Source: Topomyia yanbarensis (lineage: Eukaryota; Arthropoda; Insecta; Diptera; Culicidae). From it: a stretch of 64,000 bases of DNA. The stretch spans positions 72,663,412 through 72,727,411 of the forward strand of contig NC_080671.1 of assembly GCF_030247195.1 (NCBI RefSeq), read 5' to 3'. Made by a program: the position numbers and the translations under genes. The notes under the pieces were generated by a model. The model had not been told where the DNA came from and did not search any database. It worked only from the letters and a program-made list of their open reading frames with translations. Shown here in pieces: positions 42,000 to 51,960 of the stretch (the stretch's first letter is position 1; each line of letters opens with the position of its first letter).

Positions 42000-42862
42000 T
42001 TGCACAGAGGAGTAACTAGAACAATATCTTGGCCAATAATCAAAAAAAATATTTTTTTTCGATTTTTTATTTAGTTATATTTTTTTAGATACCTAAAAGC
42101 ATACTGCATATTGTGGCAAAATAAAGAGTATGCCAAAAATTGCGAAAGAATTTTTGCATGGATGCAAAATGGTGATATTTTAAGGGTTTTTAATCATTTT
42201 TTATTATATATCCAGCAAAATCGTTTTCAAATGATGATGACTGTATTAAATAAGACAATATTTTAACAAACGTAATTGAACGCAACTATTTGAATAACCT
42301 CCGCTTATAGTAGTGTTGCTGTTTATTGGACCAGCTTTAAAAACACCTTTTTAAACAAGTTATTCCAAATTTGAATGATAAAAAAGTTACATTATACGGC
42401 AAGATCCGGCAAAGTTGGTGAAACAACATTACAAAACAAGATTCCGGCTATTCAAAAAACATTCAATCTCTTCCGATCTTTTCCGATCCACAAATTCCAA
42501 GCGATTTGAAAATATTGATATTTTTACAAATTTGAGGTACGCCAAAATGCTATAGGGTCAAATACTATGTTTGGCAAAATGAATCTTTATGAAAATGTGC
42601 ACAGGTATCCCTTTTCTTCTTCCTTTTCCACTGACCAACTGTTTATGCAGCGGGAAAAATAAATGTATTCACAAAGATCACCTCGAAAATACTAGTATTC
42701 GGAAGGATCTGGAAAATTAACCCCTGCACTGGTAAGTGGATAGATGCGAAAAACCATTTATTTTCTATTTGTAGTTCATATTAAGGCATAATAACAGCAA
42801 TAGCCGCAATAAACAGTTTTGGCCAGGATTCGACCCCAGTTACTCCTCTGTGCGTTGGGACG
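42000..42862. repeat. Possible inverted-repeat insertion within the Penelope 3' region
   Basis: GCACAGAGGAGTAACT at about 42004 has an inverse partner AGTTACTCCTCTGTGC at 42839-42854, each followed inward by a weakly similar TGGCCAAAA/TGGCCAATA string. The stretch between is AT-rich and non-coding. Arms are short, and I see no convincing target duplication. Confidence 0.4.
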
Positions 42863-43082
42863 TTTGGTTGGTATTTTTCATAGGCTAATACATTTTAAAA
42901 TTTAGAAAAGGAAATGGGTGGAAATATAATATAGAAATAAACATACTGTGCTGTGGAGTTTTTATCGGCACAAGATTTTTCACGGGTACACTTTTGGTTC
43001 TTACTTAACGATCCCTTTGAAAAAACTACAGTGAGATGATGAGCGCAAAGTGTGAAAAGGGGATTTTCAGAATAGGTAAGCT

Positions 43083-44285
43083 TTAGTTGAACTGTGAGTT
43101 AGTGGTGTGAGTCTGAATTTGGGGAGCTTTGGAGTTTTTGATAGTGTGTAGAATGCCTGCGTAAGTGGCATTGAGACCATCTACATCTGTTCGGTGATTT
43201 ACCGTGTTGGGTGTGTTAACTATATGAAACATCTCCAGTACTGGTAATGTTGATGAGCGATAGGTTCTGTCGATAATTTTGGTTGCGGTCAAGTCAAAAT
43301 CGTGTTGGATGCTGTGAAGAATGAGAGCTGTTTTCTCTCCAAGTTCGATCATTTCGACATCTGTCTTGGTTTCTCCTGCTTCGATCAATTTATTATATTT
43401 TGTGATATTGGTCCAGTGTCCGCTAAGTCTTGTTTTTAGTTGATTTTTCGTCATACCTATATATGTCATCTCACACACACCACATGGGATGCTGTAAATA
43501 ACATTGCAACATAGTGAGGGATCAACGGGATCATTAATGTTGTTTAGCAACATTGAAGTTGTTTTGATTGTTTTTGGGGCAATTTTGACGTTAGGATAGT
43601 CTGTGTTTAGGCTTCGAACGAGTGTGTTGGTCTTCGTCTGTTTTGGCTGTTTGTTTTTTATCCAGTGAGCTCTGGGATGGTGATTATGGGACGGTTTTAT
43701 GGCTGTTTTGACTACATCGGTGAATTTGGCTAAGCAATCTGTTGATAAGTGATGTTGGATAGTCGTTCTGGCGGAGATGCTGCAAAATGATATGTTTCTG
43801 TTCGGCAAACGATTGGTTGGTAGTGAGGGATGTCATTCGTCTTATGAAGTTGGAGGCGACGTTGATTTTCATGTGCGTCGGGTGGAAGGAAAAATAGTTT
43901 GATAATCGACCAGATGCGATGGATTTTGAATACCATTGTGTGTTTAACGATTGATCTGAATTGCGAATCACTGTTGTGTCTAGGAATGGGAGCTGATTTC
44001 TTTGCTCTTCCTCTTTTACAAACTGAATGTGTGGGTTGTAGCCATTGAAGATTTCTAGGGTCTCATCTATCTTGTCCTTCGGAAGGGCTAATAGCAGATC
44101 ATCAACGTATTTTCGTAGGACAAGAATTTCGAAAGGAAGCTCGCGTGTGACTGTTTTTAGCAAATTTTCCATGACGATGTCTGCTAGGATGGGCGAAAGT
44201 GGGCTGCCCATGACGGTGCCGAAGATTTGTTTATAGAATTTTCCTCGAAAGCAGAAATAAACGTTGTTGAGGCAAAATTCACGAC
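43083..44285 (-). pseudogene. Penelope-like element ORF, RT palm to GIY-YIG endonuclease
   Basis: The minus strand, from 44285 down, begins with CLNNVYFCFRGKFYKQ and continues GTVMGSPLSPILADIVME (RT block with PLSP), LRKYVDDLLLALP (catalytic YVDD) and QLPFLDTTVIR. After a frameshift around 43710-43760 it reads CLAKFTDVVKTAIKPSH. The last part contains NVIYSIPCGVCEMTYIGMTK followed by RLSGH, the GIY-YIG endonuclease signature (YSI...YIG...R) that Penelope elements use for target cleavage. It ends at the stop near 43083. The frame is well preserved apart from one frameshift, implying a fairly young copy, but the RT N-terminal third is missing at the BEL/Pao junction. Confidence 0.88.
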
Positions 44286-45885
44286 GGCACAAGTTGATCC
44301 CTCGATTATCGACCGATATTCAGACCTGGGTAAGCTACTACGAGTAGTTAGTTACTGTTTTCGGTTTTGTAATAACGCTCGACGTCCGAAAGCAGATCGC
44401 ATTGAGGGCCCTCTACAGCCCCCTGAGGTGGATCATTCGCTAAAATCACTTATTCGTTTAGTACAAGGAACGAAGTTCCCAGAAGAAATCCGTCATTTAT
44501 CCACTAATAAACAACGGTGTTTTGCGAGCAAGGATAAAAAACTACAATCATCATTCAAGACCCTCAATCCGTTCTTGGATGAAATCGGTCTGTTACGGCT
44601 CGGAGGTCGCTTAGTCAAGCTGTCGGCCTCTTTTGACACAAGGGCACCCATCTTGCTTCCAGCCAAACATCATTTTTCTTGGTTGATTGCACGTTCGCTC
44701 CACCTCAGAACTCTGCATGGAGGACCTACTCTATTACTTGCAACTATACGACAGAGATTCTGGCCATTACGCGGACGGGATCTAGTTCGCAAAGTTGTTC
44801 GCCAATGTGTGACTTGTTTCCGCTGCACCCCGAAACCAACGGAACAATTCATGGCACCTCTACCATCGGTGCGAATCACGCCTGCACGAGTGTTTTCTAA
44901 TAGTGGTATGGACTACTGTGGGCCGTTCGGTGTTCGTCCGTTAATTGGGAGAGGAGCAAACGTTAAGATTTACGTCGCCGTGTTCGTCTGTATGGTGGTG
45001 AAGGCAGTACACCTCGAAGTCGTGACCGATCTGACGTCCGTCGCGTGCATCAATGCGGTGAAACGGTTCATCGCACGTCGCGGTCGCGTTGTAAACTTGT
45101 TCTGCGACAATGCAACCGCCTTTGTCGGTGCGGATCGCGAACTAAAGCAGCTACGCCAGCAATATCTTCAACAATTCTCCACTGAAAGGTGGAACGGCTA
45201 CTGCCTGGAAAATGGGATAACATTTCGCTTCATCCCTCCTCGCTCTCCCCATCACGGTGGCTTATGGGAAGCAGGAGTAAAATCCTTCAAGTTCCACCTT
45301 CGCAGAATTCTTGGAAGCCGATGTTTTACTCTAGAAGATTTGACCACAACCGTGGCTCAGATTGAAAGCATACTAAATTCTCGTCCTCTCCCACCATTGT
45401 CTAGCCATCCACAAGATCTAGGAAGTTTAACTCCCGGCCACTTCCTGGTGGGAGAGCTACTCTATTCCATTCCAGAGCCCGACTATACTGAGCATCCCGT
45501 TGATCGGCTCACTCGTTACCAAGAGATGAAACGTAGTATCCAGGACTTCTGGAAGCGCTGGACAAGGGAATACGTCAGCGAACTCCATCAACGCTCCAAG
45601 TGGCAACGTGTACGCGAAGAGATGAAGGAGGGATCGCTCGTCCTACTAAAACAAGATGGTCTTCCTCCCTGGGAGTGGAATCTGGGCCGCATCGTTACGG
45701 TCTGGTCTGGATCTGACGGTCACGTTCGGGTCGTTGAAGTCCGTACAACCAGGGGGTTGTATAAACGCGCAGTTACTGAAGTTTACCTGCTCCCCAGTGA
45801 GGTGCCGATCATGAAGGAAGACGACGAAATAGCTGGTCCGTCAAGCAGCGAAAAGGAGCCGCCGTCGGGCAAGTATGATAGTTGA
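44286..45885 (+). CDS. BEL/Pao retrotransposon Pol, C-terminal part with complete integrase
   Basis: An open frame of ~530 codons enters from the junction with Penelope sequence; codons upstream (to an ATG at 44227) are antisense Penelope. It starts within the pre-integrase linker (LGKLLRVVSYCFRFCNN). A zinc-binding module follows (H159, H164, C194, C197 counted from 44227), then an integrase core with D229 (GMDYCGPF), D294 (LFCDNATAFVGA) and E348 (HHGGLWEAGVKSFK). The C-terminal part typical of BEL/Pao comes next (SLTPGHFLVGELL, WNLGRIV). Gag, protease, RT and RNase H are absent, so it cannot act alone. The 3' LTR follows 28 bp after the stop. All three catalytic acidic residues are intact with no internal stop. 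Confidence 0.88.
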
Positions 45886-45912
45886 AACAACCGTTTCAAC
45901 GGCGGCCGGCGT

Positions 45913-46324
45913 TGTTAGAGATAATTTGATAAAAATCTAAAATAAAATAAATTTGATTGCACTGCATATAAAATTAAAACCACACATTGTTAAACACTAC
46001 ACACAACTAATTTGAATATGATACACAATACATATTTGAGACACTCACGAGAGACAGTAATCGACACGAAACAGATAACGAATAATGCACAATAAAAGTT
46101 AGTTCTAAATCAATCGTCATACGATCAGGATCTATTTATTCTCGATCCCACAAAAGAAAATCCACAGCCACAGAACAAAAAGGTTCTATTTGGCCGAAGA
46201 ATAAGTCCGCGTTCCCAGTACCGTCCGCGTTGTCCGAAGTCGATCTGTGGACAAAATTTGTGGCTACCAGCTCTACCAGGCGTAGGTCAAAAACGCTAGT
46301 GCGCGACGAGGAGTTGCGCCTACA
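45913..46324 (+). repeat. BEL/Pao 3' LTR (inferred limits)
   Basis: Directly after the integrase frame comes a purine-poor spacer with GGCGGCCGGCG and then TGTTAGAGATAATTTG, a TGTT start typical of BEL/Pao LTRs. The proposed end is GCGCCTACA at 46324, chosen because Penelope coding sequence (minus strand, ending ...KDYETK) resumes there and LTRs end in CA. It contains an AATAAAAG signal near 46091. There is no matching 5' LTR in the window, so the limits are inferred. Confidence 0.6.
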
Positions 46325-46839
46325 AGCTTCGTTTCGTAATCTTTCGTTTCCATTATCACCGTTCTTTTTCCTTTATCAGACTCTAGGATGCATATATCTG
46401 GGTTGTCGGTTAAGAATTGTTTTGTGACTTTGACAGCTTTCTGACAGAAAACTGTGACGGAATCTTTCTGTTGATTTTGTAGTGATCGTGAAAGATAATT
46501 TTGAATATGGTTTGCTACTAGACATCTGTTCTTGTCTTGGGTGAATTTGTTGGGAGAAGTCCGTAAAATGTTCTCGATGTTTGCGATGAGGTGATATGTC
46601 GGAATTTGGTTTGGAAACACAGGAAGGGAGAAGTTTGGTCCTAAGCTCAACAGAGCCATCATTTCTGAGGGTACAGATTTGGTTGTAGCGTTGAGTAAAG
46701 CCTTCTGTTTAGTTGTTGGTGTATGTTGATTCCTGCCTACTGATTTGGTTATTATTCTTTCGATTTTTGCTGTTGCTACACATTCAACACTGTAAAACAA
46801 GTAACCAAATATAGTTTTATTGAAGAAAAAGGTCGTCAA
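46325..46839 (-). pseudogene. Penelope-like element ORF, N-terminal part
   Basis: The minus strand is open from 46839 and reads ...ATTKSVPSEMMALLSLGPNF, SLPVFPNQIPTYHLIANIE, LRTSPNKFTQDKNRCLVANH, then CILESDKGKRTVIMETKDYE just before the junction at about 46325. The L.LGP.F start, the helical segment and the DKG...VIM block are the conserved N-terminal region of Penelope reverse transcriptases. The first ~20 codons are terminal-repeat sequence, so the true start is uncertain. It belongs to the same element as 43083-44285; the intervening RT fingers are missing. Confidence 0.8.
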
Positions 46840-47387
46840 AAACGACCGAAACGTCGGATAATCAAAAATTAAGTTGTTTGATACATATATACTAGACTAA
46901 GAAAGCCAATAACCAAACACTTTCAAGTATATTTCTAAATTTTGGGATAAATTTCATTGATTGTCCACATTGTCGCTTGTTCAACATTATGAGATATACA
47001 ATTATACCGCCGGAATCCTTATCGGAATTGAAATCAGGAACATCTAAGTTCGGTCCAATCATGTTCAAAATTGATATATACTTTCTTATTTTTGTTTTGT
47101 TTGTGTTTATTATTACCATATTGTCAATAAACCTGTGACTTATGATGACAGTTCTGTCTACATCTAAGTATGTCAAACATGACCCCATTCGGAACCGATT
47201 CCAAACGATAATATTTACCAGAAATTTAAAATTGAAACTCTAACAAACAACTTGGGTACAGGTTCATATAGATTTGGCTGAAAATGTGTCTTAGAACTGA
47301 GTCAATATGACCGAATTCGAATTCGGGATCAATATGACCCGCTAACACCTTATTCGTTACAAAAAGTTAACACCTAAAGAAGGTTAA

Positions 47388-47890
47388 GAAGGCTGGTTTG
47401 GCAACGTAAGATTAGACTTTACGGACCTATCGGAGTAAGACACACATCTAGTAGGTGACCATTTTCTTCTGAAGAACTTATGTAGGTCATTTTTCGTCGT
47501 TTACCAGATTGAAGTACGCTACAATCATTATTATCATCATCCCGAATGCTGGAGTGTGTCTTATGTTTTGCTTCACCAGTTGGATTATTTTTAGCCGAAC
47601 GTGCTACACTGGCGCAGGTGGGGTGAGTTGTTTGCTTTTCCTTAGTTTATTCAGTTCAAGTTGTATATCCAAAGTGTCGCAATATTTTACTTCACACGTC
47701 AGAACGTCTAAAATTCTATCGACAGACAGTAAAATAACGTCGCTACGTTGTTTACGTCAAATCATAATTTTCAGTTTTTCTGTGTGTGGAAACCATGTCA
47801 TCAACAGATTGACATTTCGCTTATTATTTGCTTGCGAAACTTATGAATTAAACGCATTTACGACGCAATCAAACCATTTTGCCTAATTTG
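47388..47890 (-). pseudogene. LINE ORF1 relic, N-terminal part
   Basis: On the minus strand an upstream piece reads ILDVLTCEVKYCDTLDIQLE, LNKLRKSKQ (47640-47730). It is followed by PTCASVARSAKNNPTGEAKH, IRDDDNNDCSVLQSGKRRK and TYISSSEENGHLLDVCLTPI (47430-47640). Low-complexity polar sequence before an RNA-binding domain is usual for I-clade ORF1. It stops exactly at the TTAA border of the foldback element and is continued on the other side at 40424. It is non-functional. Confidence 0.5.
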
Positions 47891-48886
47891 TTTACCCAAC
47901 TGTCGGAGCACAACTTCCGAAATTAAATTACACACCAACAGCAATTCACGCCAACAGGTGCACGACCAACGGCAGCACGCCCAAAACTCGGATTGATGAG
48001 GTGAAATTATTAGTCCCCCAAGTCGGCAAATGCGTAGCGTCTAAGACAAAGCACGCGTGACGAGTACTAATAAAGCAAGCAAACTTTTATCATCAGGACT
48101 TCTCTAATGGAAAGGATTTAGCCCCATCAGTGGCAACCACAAACGACTCAATGTTGTAATTCGTGGTAGCATTGTTCAGCCAAATACGGCTACAGGTACC
48201 CTTCCGACATCCGACCATCATTGGGTTGATTCCAAAGTCGACCAAATTAACCGACCGGCACGAATCCATACACCCAAATGGCTCCTTCTGTGATTTTCTC
48301 CGAATTGCTCTTCTGACGGTTGCAGTCCTCCTCAAAAGGTACAAACCGCAAAATAGGAAGAAAAAAAAGTGGCAAACAACTTTACCCGTGACTGGTGGAA
48401 AACCCGTTCAGAATGTTGCCTCATCGATTTGCCAACAGTGATGAAGCATTTTGTCCGAGGTTGGTGGCATCAGGCTCCGTCAAACAGCTCCAATCCCGGG
48501 GCTGCGGGTGGCAAATTGATTTTTGATTTTCGCAACACCCTCTTCTACTTTGAATCCAATTTCATAACTATAGATGATTATGTTGATGATTCGACGTGAT
48601 TGACGGGGTAAGGATACGGTCTTTCGATGATGACCAGCCTGATGTATCTGGACTCAGATTGTACTGAGGTGTTATGCATTCATGCTGCTCATTTCGTCAA
48701 TCAATGGTATCTCTCCGGGCAGAAATTTTAGAGATATGCATGTATATATTACTATTCTGAACTTGACGTACAATGCAACTCGAAAAAAAAAAAATTAAGC
48801 AGACCACACTTCCATTAAAATACCTTATTCTTTAAGCATGTAATTAACTTTAACAAATGCACTGTTTTGAGCGACTTAGTGGAATG

Positions 48887-48987
48887 TTATATTAAACACT
48901 TTAACCGTTGTCTTCCGTTTTAATTCCACTATGAAGTCATTAGAGTGGAATTAAAATGGAAGACAACGGTTAAAGTGTTTAATATAA
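48887..48987. repeat. Near-perfect 44-bp-arm hairpin with 13-nt loop
   Basis: The left arm 48887-48930 and right arm 48944-48987 are inverse copies with a single mismatch (G at 48917 against T). The loop is ATGAAGTCATTAG. The arms include AACACTTTAACCGTTGTCTT. No flanking terminal motif or target duplication is obvious. Confidence 0.95.
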
Positions 48988-50414
48988 TTAACGTTGTTTC
49001 GACAAATTCGGATAAAAAACCACATTTTTGGAATTAAAATCAGTACCTCATGATGAAATTAGAAACAAGGTACAGGAATAATCCTTATTTTTATTATTGT
49101 ATTTTTTCACGAACAGATGAACGAATCTTGCTCTACACGAAATCAATCGCTACTGTATTTTTTCGCAGTTGGCAAAGGCTATGGTGGCCACGATGGTCAC
49201 ACTTCGTAATTAGAGTGATATTACTGGTGAATATTGTAGATGCTGTCGATGGATGTCGATTATTAAGGAATTGAAAGTAGAATTGAAAGTATTTCTAAAT
49301 ACCAACGATTGCGTTTCTTTGATTTTAAAATGGTAAATATATGAAAAAGTTGGAAATAAAATTCATTTACATTCGGTTAGTTTTGACAAGAGCCAACCTT
49401 CTAAATATTAAATATTGCATGCAAGTTTTTGAATGTAACTTTTTCGGTCTTACTACATTATTAATTTTTAAATTAATATTTGATTGTTTTGGGTATATTT
49501 TGAATTATAAGAATATTCACTGCACCCTTACACAATCCGGTCTTGAAACAGAAGTTGAAAGTCACTTGAAAGATTTAATGAAAATTGACGTCATCCTGGT
49601 TTGAAGCTATCTATGAAGGATTTTAAAGCTGTTTTAAATTAATTAATCGAATCACCGATTTGACCTTCTTACAATGCCTTTTACGGCGAGCGAGAATGGT
49701 AAGACACGCAGTAAACGTAAAATAATTGCAGTCCCCTCATAACATCCACATCGCTAGAGATCTTGCATTGAAAAATTTACTACTAATTTACCGTTTATTA
49801 TGGACCCAACGCCCAAAAGATAGAAAAAGTTAAATAATTCGAATTCCAGCAACAGCCAGTTCCTCAACCGACATAGTTTAACCATTCCATATTCAGCAAC
49901 CATCTTCAAAGAATTCACATCCTTTCTTTCGATATAAATTGTTGCTAAACTTTATTTTCTCGCACAAAACAAAAACAAAAAATATCAAACGTTCGCATTC
50001 CACTCCATCGACAGTACTCCTTCATCCGAGACGAGCAACTTTGTCTTCATCAATCAATTGAAACGATTTGTCCCGTGAAAAAGGCACGTCGAAGTGATTG
50101 TGAGAAATCGGTTCGCCGAAAATCCTCCCCATTGTTATACACTCCAGAGAAGATTCCCACCACTCAGCCGGGCGAGCAGCGCGTGGGCGATTGAAGTAAT
50201 TCAGACGACGACAACAACAAAAAAAGTGTGACAAGTAAGCGGAGCGAAAAAAAGAAACATACAAAAAAACCCATCTTCAGAGACACTTTTCGAATGTTTG
50301 TGAGCAGCGAGGGTGGGAAACCATGGAAACACATTTTTGATTAATACAAATCGCTGGCAAATTCTCGCCGTGTTCTCGATTGATAAGAGTCTGGTATTCC
50401 GTGCGATGCTCATG

Positions 50415-50437
50415 TGTCAACTCGTGACGAGTTGACA
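50415..50437. repeat. Perfect 10-bp inverted repeat TGTCAACTCG-TGA-CGAGTTGACA
   Basis: TGTCAACTCG, a 3-bp spacer, then CGAGTTGACA. It could be a dyad recognised by a dimeric protein or a chance palindrome; no gene start is supported nearby. Confidence 0.8.
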
Positions 50438-50939
50438 AATTGCAGGGAAGTGCCAGCGCCTGGGTGGGACTGCAGTACACCTTTCCCGGGTGGGTTTACA
50501 AGGAAAACTACTTAACGATAAGGTGTTGCGAATCACGCAAGGTACAGAAGGCTACATGCCAGGAGTGTTCTAAGAACTGGTTTAGAATTCAAATTGTTTT
50601 GGTGCTTTACGTTGGCGTGGCTGGAATTTTCGTTGTAGGAGGGGATTTGGTGCAATTGGTAGAATATTTGAAAAATACTTAAAAATCCTACGAACCCGTA
50701 AAGTAAATCTACAACTGCTCTTTAAGATAATTTCCTTCTCTAATGTGTTATTTAACACTTAAACCATATTATCAGAAGATAAAATGTAGAAGAAATAAAA
50801 ATCCAGTAAATTCTATTTCACACCCGAAAAGAAGGAAATATCAATTCATTTTTCTCACGAGTCTAGATGGAAGCTTGACAGAGTAGTGGTTTTTTTTTAA
50901 ATTTTTAGTTTAATATAATTGAAACTCTTTTGCTTGCAG

Positions 50940-51960
50940 TATTGCCCGTCAGCCAATCTGGGATTGACACAGAACATGTTGCACCATCACCAATTAGCAT
51001 TGAAATTATTTTAGTCAAATTCTAAATAGCTCCAGAACATTGTTCAAACTCGTTGAAAACTTGCTTCAACTGAACCAATTTCAAGTTGTCCACTACAATA
51101 ACTGTGATATCGTCAGTGTAAGCAACTATTAGATCCAAGAGGTCGCTACAAACATCGATTAGTTTTTTTTTCTAGAAGGTGCTGTAGGCAAATAACAAAT
51201 AAGTGCGTACTTAACGGATCGCCTTGTCGTGATGAGTGCTGTATGTTGAATTCTTGGGTTATATGTAACTTTTATGAACGACTGGGGGTGTTCTATGTTT
51301 GGTTATTGGCTTTTTCAGTCTAGTATATATGTATCAAACGGCTTAATTTTGGATTATCCGGCGTTTCGGTCATTTTTGGCGACCTTTTTCAAGGATATGT
51401 CTATTACCTACTACACTCGATCGTAAATTTTCAATTATTTGTCTAAGCAACTGTATCAAGCCGTCATTAAAGCACATATTGCTCAACACACGAATAATAT
51501 AGGAATGGTTAACTCGGTCGAATGCTTGGTGTGAGTCAAGCGAAATCAAAAAGCCCTGCTTTGTCTTATGTTTTATTGCAACGTTTCTATCTCTTACCAC
51601 GAAAAGGGCTTCGAAAATACTTCTATTATATTTGGAGTACTTTTGAGAAAAACTTAAAACGTTATGCGCAGTCATTGTGCTCAGCCTCCTATTTTTTCTG
51701 ATTCTTCTAAGTAGTTTATAATCAAAGCTCAGCGTAATGAATAGGCGGTAGTTTCCCTTTTTGGCAAACTGTCTTGGATTGCTACCACGGATCGTTTCAT
51801 TGATAATATGGTTCAGTTATCGATGTATAATATCAAACGCGTTCACGAAGAAGTTTTTTGGGATGCCAGCAATGCGGTTTTTCCGAGTCACTCGCTTTGA
51901 TTGCCTTGTTGATCCTTTCGGTAGTTATTTCGTTGAAAGCTGTGCGCAGACGAGGCAACA
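50940..51960 (-). pseudogene. LINE ORF2 relic, L1-like RT, interrupted by Penelope terminal unit
   Basis: The minus strand encodes ERINKAIKASDSEKPHC (about 51900), NAFDIIH-like and NYRLFIT segments, then RSIFEALFVVRDRN, KQGFLISLDSHQAFDRVNHS (51500-51560) and LIQLLRQIIENLRSSVVGN. After the 128-bp insertion at 51267-51394 it resumes HITQEFNIQHSSRQGDPLS, and after a frameshift AYTDDITVIVVDNLKLVQLK (51060-51125). FDRVNH, SRQGDPLS and the catalytic YTDD are RT blocks in the right order. Frameshifts and the insertion inactivate it. The L1-like assignment rests on the FLISLD.QAFDRVNH style. Confidence 0.8.
51267..51394 (+). mobile_element. 128-bp solo Penelope terminal unit with ATATGT duplication
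   Basis: Same sequence as the terminal repeat at 41790 (GAACGACTGGGGGTGTTCTA ... GGCGACCTTTTTCAAGG). ATATGT lies on both sides (51261-51266 and 51395-51400). The LINE reading frame continues sensibly once the unit is removed, which confirms the insertion limits. Confidence 0.85.

Larger units (their letters stand above)
41790..46918 (-). mobile_element. Penelope-like element, minus orientation, rearranged
   Basis: ACTTTCAAGTA borders the insertion on both sides (41779-41789 and 46919-46929). The right end, read on the minus strand, starts GTGTTTGGTTATTGGC. An inverted copy of the same terminal sequence lies at the left end (41790-41960), a terminal arrangement known for Penelope elements. 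The body carries an N-terminal piece, an RT piece and a GIY-YIG piece, all on the minus strand in the expected order. Part of the RT is replaced by a BEL/Pao 3' fragment on the plus strand. Confidence 0.85.
40429..47383. mobile_element. Foldback element with TTAA target duplication, split by Penelope insertion
   Basis: The ends are CCTTCTTTCGGTGTTGGGGT at 40429 and the inverse of CCTTCTTTAGGTGTT at 47383, bordered by TTAA at 40425-40428 and 47384-47387. Homologous inverted arms extend inward for ~480 bp (shared GTGTTAGCGGGTCATAT, TTTAAGACACATTTT and ACAAGCGACA). The element interior (40910-41786) is itself a palindrome of ~400-bp arms (ATTTTTACGTACAATCC against its inverse). Removing 41790-46918 rejoins the right arm, leaving a ~1.8-kb foldback. 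TTAA duplication and CC termini fit the piggyBac superfamily; no transposase is present. Confidence 0.8.
47891..50939. other. Intergenic sequence, no gene recognised
   Basis: About 3 kb. Moderately GC-balanced segments at 48150-48560 and 50000-50500 hold frames of 70-90 codons without recognisable domains. The rest is AT-rich. The two notable structures inside are the long hairpin at 48887-48987 and a short perfect palindrome at 50415-50437. Confidence 0.55.

Noticed and set aside
47388..47890. Host gene reading ILDVLTCEVKYCDTLDIQLE and downstream
   Set aside because: Position, orientation and composition fit the N-terminal part of the LINE ORF1 that resumes at 40424 and 38400, and the frame is broken.
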